Of a DNA stretch of 64,000 nt, positions 43,997-51,563 are shown one piece after another (the first letter of the stretch is position 1; each line of letters opens with the position of its first letter). The position numbers and the translations under genes were made by a program. This DNA is from CBDCKN01 sp965219035 (GTDB lineage Bacteria; Gemmatimonadota; Gemmatimonadetes; Longimicrobiales; Gaopeijiaceae): the NCBI GenBank assembly GCA_965219035.1, contig CBDCMR010000004.1, positions 248,001 through 312,000 on the forward strand, given 5' to 3'. The notes under the pieces are model-generated. The model saw only the letters and a program-made list of their open reading frames with translations, had not been told where the DNA came from and searched no databases.

Positions 43997-44178
43997 GTCC
44001 GCATTCGTTGACGGTTCCCATCATGAGGCAGAATGCGGTGGCTCCCCACGTTTCGAGCCCCCGCCGAACTGGAAACGCCACTGCCAGAAGCACAGAGAAG
44101 AGGAGGAAACAGAAGGCAGTGTTACGGGACACGAGGATGCGCGTCCTGCGGCGCCCGAACTCAGCCCCTCCCGTCCAA

Positions 44179-45008
44179 CTAAAGCAAGACGATCGCTGCA
44201 ACGAGCAGCACGAGCACGAAGACAGCCATGCATCCCTTCCCTGACCCTTTCGATTTGACCGAGGCGGGAGCGTCCGACATCGCTTTCGCGTGCCGAACTA
44301 GAGAGTCGGATGAGTATAACTCGCCCCAAATCACCGGGATCTGTGCCTTTCTGCCCGAGAGAATCTTCTTGATGCTGGCAGAATGGCGGGCGCCTTCATC
44401 AAGCTGGGGAGCGAGGCGGAGAGCATCGGTCTCGGGGACGTAGCCGATATCCATTCCATTCGTGAGCCGCACAGAATCGCATGGCGGCTGAATTTGTTGT
44501 TCGGTTCTCGGACCAGGAAGACGTCGTCCACGACCTGGCAGTGGGCCTGAATGACGACGGCCCTCCCTTCGTGCTGCGCGCCAGCCACCATGAAGTCGAA
44601 GCGATTGATCGGCCGGTCTTTCTTCGCTTGCTCCCTCGCGTCAGCCGTTGCTTCGGCCTGGGCCGCCCGATCGTCGGCTTTCGCTTCCCGCCGACGCATC
44701 GTCGCGACGGAGCGCTCCTCCTGGGGCATGACGGTTTCGATCGCCGTCTGCAACCAAGCCCGCTCCGCCTCACTGACGCGGCCGTCTTCTAAGACCGCTT
44801 CAACTGACTCCCGCAGGTACACAACCCCCGTGATGGCCGAATCGCGGTTGTGGCTGAGCCACTCGTTCAGCGCCGCGACCTCTTCGTCCAAGATGCGGCC
44901 GTCCTCCGTGACAGTCTGAAGGAGCGCAAGAAACTCGATCGCTTCGGGCCCCTCTAGTTGTCCCTTGGTCAGGGACTCCCGCGCAGCCTTCGGCTTCTTC
45001 TCATCCAT
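44179..45008 (-). pseudogene. TerB-like / HIRAN-domain protein with C-terminal TM helix, one-base frameshift
   Basis: The N-terminal frame (from ATG 45,008) has a TerB-like acidic helical domain (FLALLQTVTEDGRILDEEV, YLRESVEAVLEDGRVSEAE), then the first half of a HIRAN domain (FDFMVAGAQHEGRAVV, DVFLVREPNNKFSRHAI). The rest lies in another frame: VRLTNGMDIGYVPETDALRL, VIWGELYSS and a final TM helix CMAVFVLVLLVAAIVLL. Adding one base at 44,474/44,475 restores HAIAVRLTNG. HIRAN domains recognise damaged or stalled DNA ends; with TerB and an anchor, this could be a stress or defence factor. Confidence 0.75.
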
Positions 45009-45159
45009 TTACTTGCGGGTGATGGGATCGGACACGGGCGCACTCCGGGATCAGACCGAGGTCAACATCCGAGAGTGGGCGGGGGGGCGCAAGCAGAAGC
45101 CCGTCAGACGGCCAGAACTGTGTTCTGCGTATCTTCGGGGTGTATTCGGTATACTGGGT

Positions 45160-45484
45160 AAGGTGGACCGTCCTCGAGTCGCGGCCGACGCCTGTAGGCG
45201 CCAGGGCGAGCGCGACCGTGTGGACGACTGGCTCCGGGAGCAGCTCCTCGACGGGCCCGTGTCGCGAGAACGCATTTTCGCCGCCGCGAGCAGGGCCGGG
45301 TTCCCCATCTCGGGGCCGGGCGAGGCCACGGTGTCCGCTGCCCGCACGCGGGTCAAGGTCGTGCCGGCCCGTGGACGGCACCATGATCGCGTTCTGGGCG
45401 CTGCCGGGCAGCACCTGGGATGAGGAACGGTTTGAGAAGTACAAGGGCGGGAGCCGGTATCCAGCGTCCATAATCCAGGGCTGA
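45160..45484 (+). pseudogene. C-terminal fragment of a primase/RepA-type element ATPase, frameshifted
   Basis: DRVDDWLREQLLDGPVSRER followed by IFAAASRAGFP resembles the C-terminal winged-helix tail of phage and plasmid AAA ATPase/primase proteins (typical text WLRELLxDGPxxxxEIFxAAxxAG). After ARTRVKVVPAR the frame changes near 45,367 and continues MIAFWALPGSTWDEERFEKY, the usual xWYWxLP ending. The upstream ATPase domain is absent. It is a relic of a replicating or integrating element. Confidence 0.45.
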
Positions 45485-45636
45485 CCTCTCGGCCCGACCT
45501 GGTCGCTTGCTCGAGCTTGCACTTACGGAAGCCAGGGGCCGGGCCGTGGTGGCACTTGTGTTCCACTGAACAGCCCAACGGCCGATTCGCTGACTGAACG
45601 TCACGCGATCTTGCTGGTGCGACTCGTGGTGATATA

Positions 45637-45684
45637 CCCGTGCGCTCAAACTATGGGTGATGCTGAGGTTGGGCGATGGCTGGC
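45637..45684. repeat. Three-copy 39-bp repeat, copy 2
   Basis: Reads CCCGTGCGCTCAAACTATGG and then GTGATGCTGAGGTTGGGCG, extended by ATGGCTGG, which copy 3 shares. Confidence 0.65.
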
Positions 45685-45859
45685 TGGGACTGATGGCACT
45701 CGACTTTGGTCCCGAGAACCACACAGTGTTGAGGTGTTGCCTCACTCTGGGCCTCGAAAACCGAGCAAATTAGCCACGTTTCTCTGAGTCCTCCCCGGAC
45801 CCGTTCTTGCCTACCGGAAGCAATGTGAGAGGCACGGGGGCCCGATCCCCCCCGGGGAT

Positions 45860-45980
45860 GCTGGGAGCAATCGACCGTCGAGCGCGACTTGGCCGTGAAC
45901 TCCAGCCCGTTGTCCGAGCACAGATGCTCGGGTGGACCGTGCAGTTCGGCTGTCAGAATAGGAACGGCAACGTGATCCTC
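45860..45980 (-). pseudogene. IS3-family transposase fragment (second Asp motif)
   Basis: On the minus strand the text VPILTAELHGPPEHLCSDNG continues LEFTAK. HGxPExxxSDNGxEFxAK is the second catalytic-aspartate motif of IS3-family OrfB. Flanking homology is lost, so only a short relic remains. Confidence 0.6.
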
Positions 45981-45984
45981 GCAT

Positions 45985-46440
45985 CCGCGCGGGGTGGACG
46001 GCGGAGGGGCCGTCTGGCCAGCTACAAAGACAGGAACGAGATGGATGGAAGGTCAGCAAGAAGAGCTGGTCGGTGAGCCACCGAGGACCTGATCGGCGCA
46101 GCGGCGGAGAGAGACGGATCGGCAACGGACGCCGTATCTCGAACCGTCGCATCAATGATGTTCGTGTAGAGGACGACCATCGTGAGGCGGTGCGCCGTGT
46201 AGTCTCTTTCCGCCGCGGAGCCTTGGATCGGGCCGCTGAGTTGCTTTGCGGCCTCCATCACGGTGGGATTCGTACGTTGGAATGATGGACATGTGGGACG
46301 GCGCGATGGACTGGACGCCAAGGAGACCGTAGCCATCAGATGCGGATCCTCCGCAGTCTAGCCTTCCACCCGAGTGCGCCGATGCCCTGGGACAGTCCAA
46401 TTACGACCGCATCGAGCCTATCGAGCGAACGGCCAAGTTC
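45985..46440. other. Decayed DNA without a supportable gene
   Basis: Open frames of 70-110 codons exist on both strands, but none resembles a known family and they overlap one another. Treated as transposon-derived debris. Confidence 0.4.
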
Positions 46441-46453
46441 CCACCAGACTACA

Positions 46454-46502
46454 TCCCCATGCGCTCAAGCCATGGGTGATGCTGAGGTTGGGCGATGGCT
46501 GG
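46454..46502. repeat. Three-copy 39-bp repeat, copy 3
   Basis: Reads CCCCATGCGCTCAAGCCATG and then GGTGATGCTGAGGTTGGGCGA, followed by TGGCTGG as in copy 2. Confidence 0.65.
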
Positions 46503-47040
46503 ATTGGAGTGATGCGGGCCGTTAGTTTCCCACCCGCTCCTTCAACTCCTCGAAGAAGTTCTGGACCAACACGCCCTCCTCCTCCTCCCCGCCTCCACCT
46601 CTCGAATAGAACAGCGCCATTCACCACCTGGATTACCGACTCGGAGTCCTCGACGAGCTGCTGACGCATTTGGAACTTGATGGGTTGCTAGGCCGTGAGT
46701 GTTTCATACGTGAGCGCGTCCGTGTCCACGATCCGGCCCCGGGTGTCGCGGAAGATGTGCGGGTTACCCGGTTGCTGAACCGCCAACCGGCCTAGTGGGG
46801 GCACGAGCGGGGGGGTTACTTTTGCTGATACGGGCGGTCCATCGGCGCAAACCATACGGATTGAGTAAATGGATGGAGAGGTCATCTTGATTACACTGAC
46901 TCGCGCTGCCGGGGACCGGCAAGACGACAGCGAGAAGCCCTTGGAACTGGACCCTAGATGAACCCTAGAACTGAACAGAAGTCGCGGGCCACGTGCACGA
47001 CCGACAACGTAAGGCGTTGTAGACATATCAGTTAGAGGTA
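46503..47040. other. Right end of the decayed element, no gene seen
   Basis: There is no family-like coding sequence. A TTGTAG at about 47,017 with TATTCC 16 bases later could serve as a weak promoter for the intact tRNA-Thr, replacing the original promoter that now lies at the left boundary. Confidence 0.35.
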
Positions 47041-47084
47041 TTCCGCTGGCGTAGCTCAATTGGCAGAGCAGCTGCCTTGTAAGC
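47041..47084 (+). repeat. Right attachment repeat (44 bp, overlaps tRNA-Thr)
   Basis: Identical to 41,029-41,072. The two copies bracket 6,012 bp and define the presumed attL and attR of an integrated element. Confidence 0.8.
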
Positions 47085-47117
47085 AGCAGGTTAACGGTTC
47101 GAGTCCGTTCGCCAGCT
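47045..47117 (+). tRNA. tRNA-Thr (anticodon TGT)
   Basis: A complete cloverleaf is visible. The acceptor GCTGGCG pairs with CGCCAGC; the D-arm GCTCAATTGGCAGAGC is intact; the anticodon stem GCTGC/GCAGC encloses CTTGTAA with anticodon TGT; the T-arm AACGG/CCGTT encloses TTCGAGT; the discriminator is T. CCA is not encoded. It reads ACA (and other ACN) codons. Its first 40 bases are also present at 41,033, so this working gene was rebuilt by integration, with the 5' half supplied by the element. Confidence 0.95.
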
Positions 47118-47130
47118 TAGCGGTAAGAGA

Positions 47131-47164
47131 AAGCCCCGCAAGCTTTTACAGGTTTGCGGGGCTT
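47131..47164 (+). terminator. Hairpin terminator after tRNA-Thr
   Basis: AAGCCCCGCAA (47,131-47,141) pairs perfectly with TTGCGGGGCTT (47,154-47,164), beginning 14 bases after the tRNA. A run of T is short, but the position and stem strength fit a tRNA terminator. Confidence 0.75.
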
Positions 47165-47339
47165 CATCGTCATGGGTCCTGATTAGCTTCTGTGCCCCAC
47201 CGTGAGCCAGTCCTTCCGCCATCGCCTTGACCTTCTTGATGCCAGCAACCGTCAGAAACCGTGGGGTTTGTCACCGGGAACGTCACCGCAGGCGGTCTAC
47301 TCCGCCCTCCTCATTGGGTGGCGGTCTGATGCAAGACCA

Positions 47340-47700
47340 CTAGTTAAGTATGCGGACAACCAAATGGTCAGGGCTGGCTAGCCCACTAAACAGTAACGTA
47401 GGTGCGCCGCCATCCGCAGGCAGCCGCCACAGTTGGCCAGAAGAGAAGCCCGCCACGAGGATGTCACCGAGGGGCGTGACGGCGATTCCCTCAAGCGTAC
47501 CGAACCCGTCGCCGAGAGGTACCGAACCGCTCCAGTCCCGAGCAATCCGAAAAACATTACCAGCTTCTTGCGCAACTACGATATCTCCGGTGGCTTCGAT
47601 GGCAAGATCGATGATTCCACCGAGTGCGTCGAACAAGACCGTCGCGTCACCGGATGGAGTGACGCGCCACAGGCGACCGCCGTGGCCCTCGTTTGGTACG
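47340..47700 (-). pseudogene. NHL/SMP-30-like beta-propeller fragment
   Basis: On the minus strand, residues such as GRLWRVTPSGDATVLF, GIIDLAIEATGDIVVAQEAG and LEGIAVTPLGDILVAGFSSG are three consecutive propeller blades of the NHL/gluconolactonase type. No start region or further blades are present: upstream text (47,700-47,870) is unrelated and the end comes at 47,340. A gene fragment left by rearrangement. Confidence 0.55.
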
Positions 47701-47870
47701 TCCGACGTGGACGTGCACCTGATGTTCACTCCGCACTTGCCTCCTTGGAAGTCCTGGTGCAGGACCTTCCTCCTGCTGAGAGGATCCGGGCTATGGAGCG
47801 AATCCTCGACGTCATGGAACAGAGCAGAACCGGAAAGTCGCCGAGTTGGATCAAGCAGCTTCGGTCGCAA

Positions 47871-48122
47871 CTTCGAGAGGTAGGCTAAGGAGGATCATTC
47901 GACTGTTGGAAGACGACAGTCCTGTCACCAGGCTCATCCCCCGGAGAGGGGAATCCCCAAGCGTCACTCAGATCGCGCCTGAGCGACACTGGGTGCCTCA
48001 TGCTGGATGAGCAAGGGTGCGTCATGCTAGGGGAAAAGGGACCGCCGTCGGACTTCCGTTCGATGCCTCTCGACATCGGGTCAGGCCGACACATTCAATG
48101 ACACGGTTGGGCTGGAAGTCCA
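47871..48122. other. Hairpin-rich non-coding stretch
   Basis: No gene is seen. Several local hairpins occur: GTCACTCAG/CTGAGCGAC (47,963-47,987, one mismatch), CTCAT/ATGAG (47,997-48,011) and CGATG/CATCG (48,061-48,077). They lead into the more compact fold at 48,123-48,271 and may belong to the same RNA. Confidence 0.4.
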
Positions 48123-48271
48123 ATGCCTAAGCCAACGACCCCCTGATCTTGGATCAGACGGTCAAGATTAAGCGTACTTACCCACAGGGCGGGTAAGCTC
48201 TGTGTCTAGGCCGATGGTCTCCTGCTCTGTGAGCAGGGGTCTGAGGCTTAGGCATGTCCTAAAACTAGGAC
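48123..48271. ncRNA. Candidate structured RNA (closing helix plus three internal hairpins and one flanking hairpin)
   Basis: ATGCCTAAGCC (48,123-48,133) pairs perfectly with GGCTTAGGCAT (48,245-48,255). Within it are three perfect hairpins: CTGATC/GATCAG (48,143-48,157), CTTACCC/GGGTAAG (48,177-48,197) and CCTGCTC/GAGCAGG (48,221-48,237). Immediately after the closing helix comes GTCCTA/TAGGAC (48,256-48,271), which can stack on it. This multi-branch architecture is unlikely by chance. Strand, transcription and family are unknown; it is not a tRNA, tmRNA or RNase P RNA by eye. A HEARO/transposon-linked RNA is possible. Confidence 0.5.
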
Positions 48272-48497
48272 AGTATGACGGAGGGCGCGAGGGGAGAGAT
48301 TTGGGCTACTCTGACCTGGCGAACTGAAGCACCAATGGAGAGACGTCGGCGCTGGCGATATCTACTTTGCCCAGCTAATTATTCGGTGGGTTAGGAACTG
48401 AGACCAGAGGCCACTCAACGTTGTTTATTCGCAAGCCACCTAGCCGCCACCCAATCAGCGCCTCGACGCCACCCTCAACCACCGCGCATGGGGTATC

Positions 48498-49371
48498 ATG
48501 ACTGCGAAAACAGCACGCCGGTTCAGAACCGCCATCATGATCATGATGGTCTGCGTTCCCGTCGCCCTTGGCTATGAGTTCATGAGCGACGGGAGGATTT
48601 CGATCATCGGTCTCGTCGTCGGGATCGCCCTCGCGATGCCGCTGGCCCTGCTCGAGGAGTCCACCTTCGACGAGCGGATGCGGCGTCTGCCGTTCTCGGT
48701 GGCACTACTGGCGAAGGCAATCACGTACATCGGATCCCTGATTGCCGTGTTCTCGGCGGTCGGCCTCGTCTTCGGTTTCCTTCAAGGCCTGACGATCGAT
48801 GAATTTGGGCGTCTCTTTTAGAACCCACCCTCCCCCGCAAAGTCGCCATCGGTTTCCTTCTCTACTTGATCATCATCTTCTTTCGACAGCTCGATCGGAT
48901 CCTCGGTCCGGGGGTGTTACTGAGCTACTTGCTGGGTCGATATCACCGCCCCCACCGAGAAGCCCGCATCTTCATGTTCCTCGACCTCAAGTCTTCGACG
49001 TCGCTCGCGGAAGAGCTGGGGCACGAGCCCTACCTCGGCTTGGTCAACGAGTTTTTCCGAGACATCTCCGGGCCGGTACTCGACAGCGCTGGTGAGATTT
49101 ACCAGTACGTCGGAGACGAGGTCGTCCTCACCTGGAAGGAGGAGCGAGGGCTCAAGGATGCGAACTGCATCCGTGTGTTCTTCGACATCGACGCGATGAT
49201 CGAGAAGAGGAAGCAGCGCTACCTCGACCGATTCGGCGTCGTGCCGGAGTACAGGGCCGGCGTACACGTGGGAGAGGTGATGACCGCGGCGATCGGAGAT
49301 CTGAAGAAGGGACTGATCTTCAACGGCGACGTGCTCAACACCGGTTCACGGATTCAAGCAGAGTGTGCCCG
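48498..49371 (+). pseudogene. Class III adenylate/guanylate cyclase with N-terminal TM region, doubly disrupted
   Basis: The first frame (ATG 48,498) encodes two to four TM helices (TAIMIMMVCVPVALGYEF, LVVGIALAMPLALLEE, ITYIGSLIAVFSAVGLVFGF), ending at a TAG at 48,819-48,821. Adding one T to the T4 run at 48,816-48,819 continues into LEPTLPRKVAIGFLLYLIII and the cyclase homology domain IFMFLDLKSSTSLAEELG (metal-binding Asp), YVGDEVVLTW and AGVHVGEVMTAAIGD. The text stops at RIQAECAR where the IS3-type element begins (49,372). The C-terminal part is not found beyond the element. It would have made cAMP or cGMP at the inner membrane. Confidence 0.82.
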
Positions 49372-50340
49372 GCGGAGCCTGTCAACGCCAGTGAGACACT
49401 CTTGGGAATTAATTAGAGAGCAATCTCCTGTGTCGTGAGGGAGGGGGTTGGAGGATTGATCCAGACGGCCTCCGGGAGCGGTTTGGGCTTCGGCTCACCG
49501 GAGACGAAGCGGTCGGGATGAGCGGCCCAGGCCTCGCGTAGCACGGCCTCCCTGCCGGCGATGACCTGATCGGCGTGACCGAAGTGGACCTGTTCGGGGG
49601 TCAGCATCGAGATGCCGCCATGGCGGTGCTCGGCATTGTACCAGCGGAAGAACGAGCGACAGAACATTTTGGCCTGGCCCTGATCCTCGAACCGTCCAGG
49701 AAACGAGGGATGGTACTTCAAGGTCTTGAACTGGGCCTCGGAGAACGGATTGTCATCCGACACCTGAGGTCGGCTCAGCGAGCGGGTCACCCCGAGATCG
49801 GCGAGGAGCTGAGCCGTGCATTGGCTCGTCATCGGAGCTCCTCGATCCGAGTGCAAGGTCAGGACCTGGGGCTGGACGCCATGCTTCAGGCAACTCTGCT
49901 GGATCAGGCGCCCGGCCAAGGCCGAGTTCTCCCGATCCGCCACCATCCATCCCACGATGTAGCGGCTGAAGATGTCCATGATGACGTAGAGGTAGAAGTA
50001 GCTCCACTTCCTCGGCCCCAGCAGCCGTGTGATATCCCAGGACCAGACCTGGCCCGGGCCCGTCGCCATCAACTCGGGTTTCTGGTATTCGGGATGACTC
50101 CGCTGCGCTCGGCGCTCTCGAACTGGCACTTGGGAGGCCAGAACGCGATACATCGTACGTTCGCTGCACAGGTAGACGTCTTCGTCGAGCAGGGTCGCCA
50201 CAACCTCGGCCGGGGACCGGTCCACGAATCGCTCCGAACACAGCGTGTCGAAGACCTTGTCTCGTTCCTTCTCGCTCAAGGCACGGGCTGAGGTCGGGCG
50301 GGGCTGCTGATGCCCGGGCTGTAGTGATATTGTTGTAAGT
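49372..50340 (-). mobile_element. IS3-family insertion sequence (apparently 5'-truncated)
   Basis: The left edge is fixed by the 218-bp match with 43,779-43,996 and by loss of cyclase homology. The outer end starts TGTCAACGCCAGTGAGACAC. The right edge is estimated: transposase homology fades at about 50,330, where an AT-rich stretch begins, and no OrfA is visible, so the element seems incomplete at that side. Confidence 0.7.
49413..50279 (-). CDS. IS3-family transposase OrfB (DDE integrase core)
   Basis: This protein of at least 288 residues has an HTH_21-like start (FDTLCSERFVDRSPAEVVAT, LCSERTMYRVLASQ) and an rve catalytic core. The first Asp is in GQVWSWDITRLLG, the second in LTLHSDRGAPMTS, and the Glu in DNPFSEAQFKTLKYHP. 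All three are present, so the core could be active. The TTG at 50,279 is the nearest start, but upstream in-frame text (QPGHQQPRPTSARAL) is also family-like. OrfA normally supplies the DNA-binding N-terminus by frameshifting; it is missing here. It inserted into the cyclase gene. Confidence 0.88.
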   Translation of the reverse strand: MSEKERDKVFDTLCSERFVDRSPAEVVATLLDEDVYLCSERTMYRVLASQVPVRERRAQRSHPEYQKPELMATGPGQVWSWDITRLLGPRKWSYFYLYVIMDIFSRYIVGWMVADRENSALAGRLIQQSCLKHGVQPQVLTLHSDRGAPMTSQCTAQLLADLGVTRSLSRPQVSDDNPFSEAQFKTLKYHPSFPGRFEDQGQAKMFCRSFFRWYNAEHRHGGISMLTPEQVHFGHADQVIAGREAVLREAWAAHPDRFVSGEPKPKPLPEAVWINPPTPSLTTQEIAL

Positions 50341-50866
50341 CATTGCCATTATTCTACTTATCACTATACACCTATCTATTGTCCCATCATTACACCCCTC
50401 TTTCTGAACGGGAATCCAGTGGACCGTAGCGGAGGTTCCCGGAGGTAACTGTTCGGCCAAGCCGTGGAAAAGCGGTCGGTCGGCATCCTCACCGCAGCGA
50501 TCAAAACCCGTTGAGTCGGGGTCGTGCTTTGAGCCACCCAACGCGGCGGCAGGCCCACCCCACGACAGGACAACCGAGAGTGATGGCCAGCCGCGAAGTC
50601 CTGTCACGCGGCGGGCGAAGCGAGCGTGTCGTTGCGACATCATGGGTCGCATCTCGGTTCTCTGGACCGTCCCCATGGAGGTGGAAGGGGGACACTTCGT
50701 CGGTTGCTGGGCCGCCATCGAGGGCAGGCCCGCTGGAGGCCCAGCCCACGGCTTAGCCGAACGGTTACTCCCGGAGGCGGCGAAGGAGCGAACCTTGCGG
50801 GAGGGCAGTTTGTCGATGGCCCCTGTCCTCTCTCATCGCGAACTGTCAGATGATTTCCGTCTCAGA
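50341..50866. other. Intergenic, AT-rich edge then no clear gene
   Basis: The first 60 bases (50,335-50,400) are AT-rich, unlike the surroundings, and mark the right edge of the IS region. The remainder has overlapping open frames without family-like text. It may be the leftover target gene or an older element. Confidence 0.35.
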
Positions 50867-51094
50867 TCACTCTGCGCAGCCGCGGCTTGCGGCGATCTGT
50901 TCTCGGATCCACGCATCCACTTCGGACTCGATCCAGCCGACGGCGCGCGCGCCTAGCCGGATCGGTTGGGGAAAGCTCCCGTCGGCCACCCGCACGTAGA
51001 TCGTGCTCCGCGCCAGCCCGGTGCAGGCCTGCACTCGAGGTAACCTCAGGACGCGGGCGGGCGCGTCCATGCTCTGTTCCATTGCTCTGGTCAT
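50867..51094 (-). CDS. AlpA-family phage-type transcriptional regulator
   Basis: This 75-residue protein has the AlpA/MerR-like HTH fold: RLPRVQACTGLARSTIYVRVADGSFPQPIRLGARAVGWIESEVDAWI. The pattern (recognition helix, SFPxPxxLGxRxVGW, ExxxWI) is diagnostic. AlpA-type regulators often activate excision genes of prophages and islands. The ATG overlaps the end of the upstream HTH gene by 4 bases (51,091-51,094), so the pair is co-translated. It marks the region as island-derived. Confidence 0.85.
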   Translation of the reverse strand: MTRAMEQSMDAPARVLRLPRVQACTGLARSTIYVRVADGSFPQPIRLGARAVGWIESEVDAWIREQIAASRGCAE

Positions 51095-51357
51095 CGGTCT
51101 GCCTCCGTTCTGTTCGGTGAAGAATTCCGGGGCGCGTTGCCCCGGGAGGGAACAGGGGCCACATGGGCCCGGCGGCAGGCTTCGATGAACACGGGGACCT
51201 GACAGGCCATCGCCAGTCTCGGGGAGCGGCCAGGACGGAGCTGACGCACCGGGTTGGGATCTCCCACCGCCTGCAGGCCGAACGTCGACGGCTTCACGCC
51301 CGTGCGCTCGAGGGTTGCATCCACTCGCGATTCGAAGTGCCTCGTCAGCGTCTTCAT
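51091..51357 (-). CDS. Small HTH (XRE-like) regulator
   Basis: From ATG 51,357 this 88-residue protein reads MKTLTRHFESRVDATLERTG, then VKPSTFGLQAVGDPNPVRQL, RPGRSPRLAMACQVPVFIEA. The xxPxTFGxxAxGDPxxVxxLxxGRSPxLxT pattern is a common small HTH of phage-derived regions. An upstream extension to 51,453 is possible. The last 25 residues are proline- and arginine-rich. It overlaps the AlpA start by 4 bases, so the two probably form one regulatory unit. Confidence 0.6.
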   Translation of the reverse strand: MKTLTRHFESRVDATLERTGVKPSTFGLQAVGDPNPVRQLRPGRSPRLAMACQVPVFIEACRRAHVAPVPSRGNAPRNSSPNRTEADR

Positions 51358-51563
51358 GGCAGTTGGGGTCGAGATCCGGCCCACGAGGACCCGCTCATGC
51401 ACTGCGGCGCGTGGCCGAGCGCGACCGGATGCCGCCTCGGAGGGAGCTTTCAAGTGAGTCGAAGGTTGGCCGGCGGGTCGCGGTGAGGGTCACCCTGGAT
51501 CTTGATCTTGCCGCATCGAGCGGGCGCGGCCCCACACGTCAAGGTGGGCGCCGCGCCCAGCGC

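Noticed and set aside
46022..46336. 104-codon minus-strand open frame in the decayed element
   Set aside because: Low-complexity, overlaps other frames and lacks recognisable motifs.
48123..48271. tmRNA, RNase P RNA or a group I intron
   Set aside because: No tRNA-like ends, none of the universal RNase P core sequences, and no intron-encoded protein or exon context.
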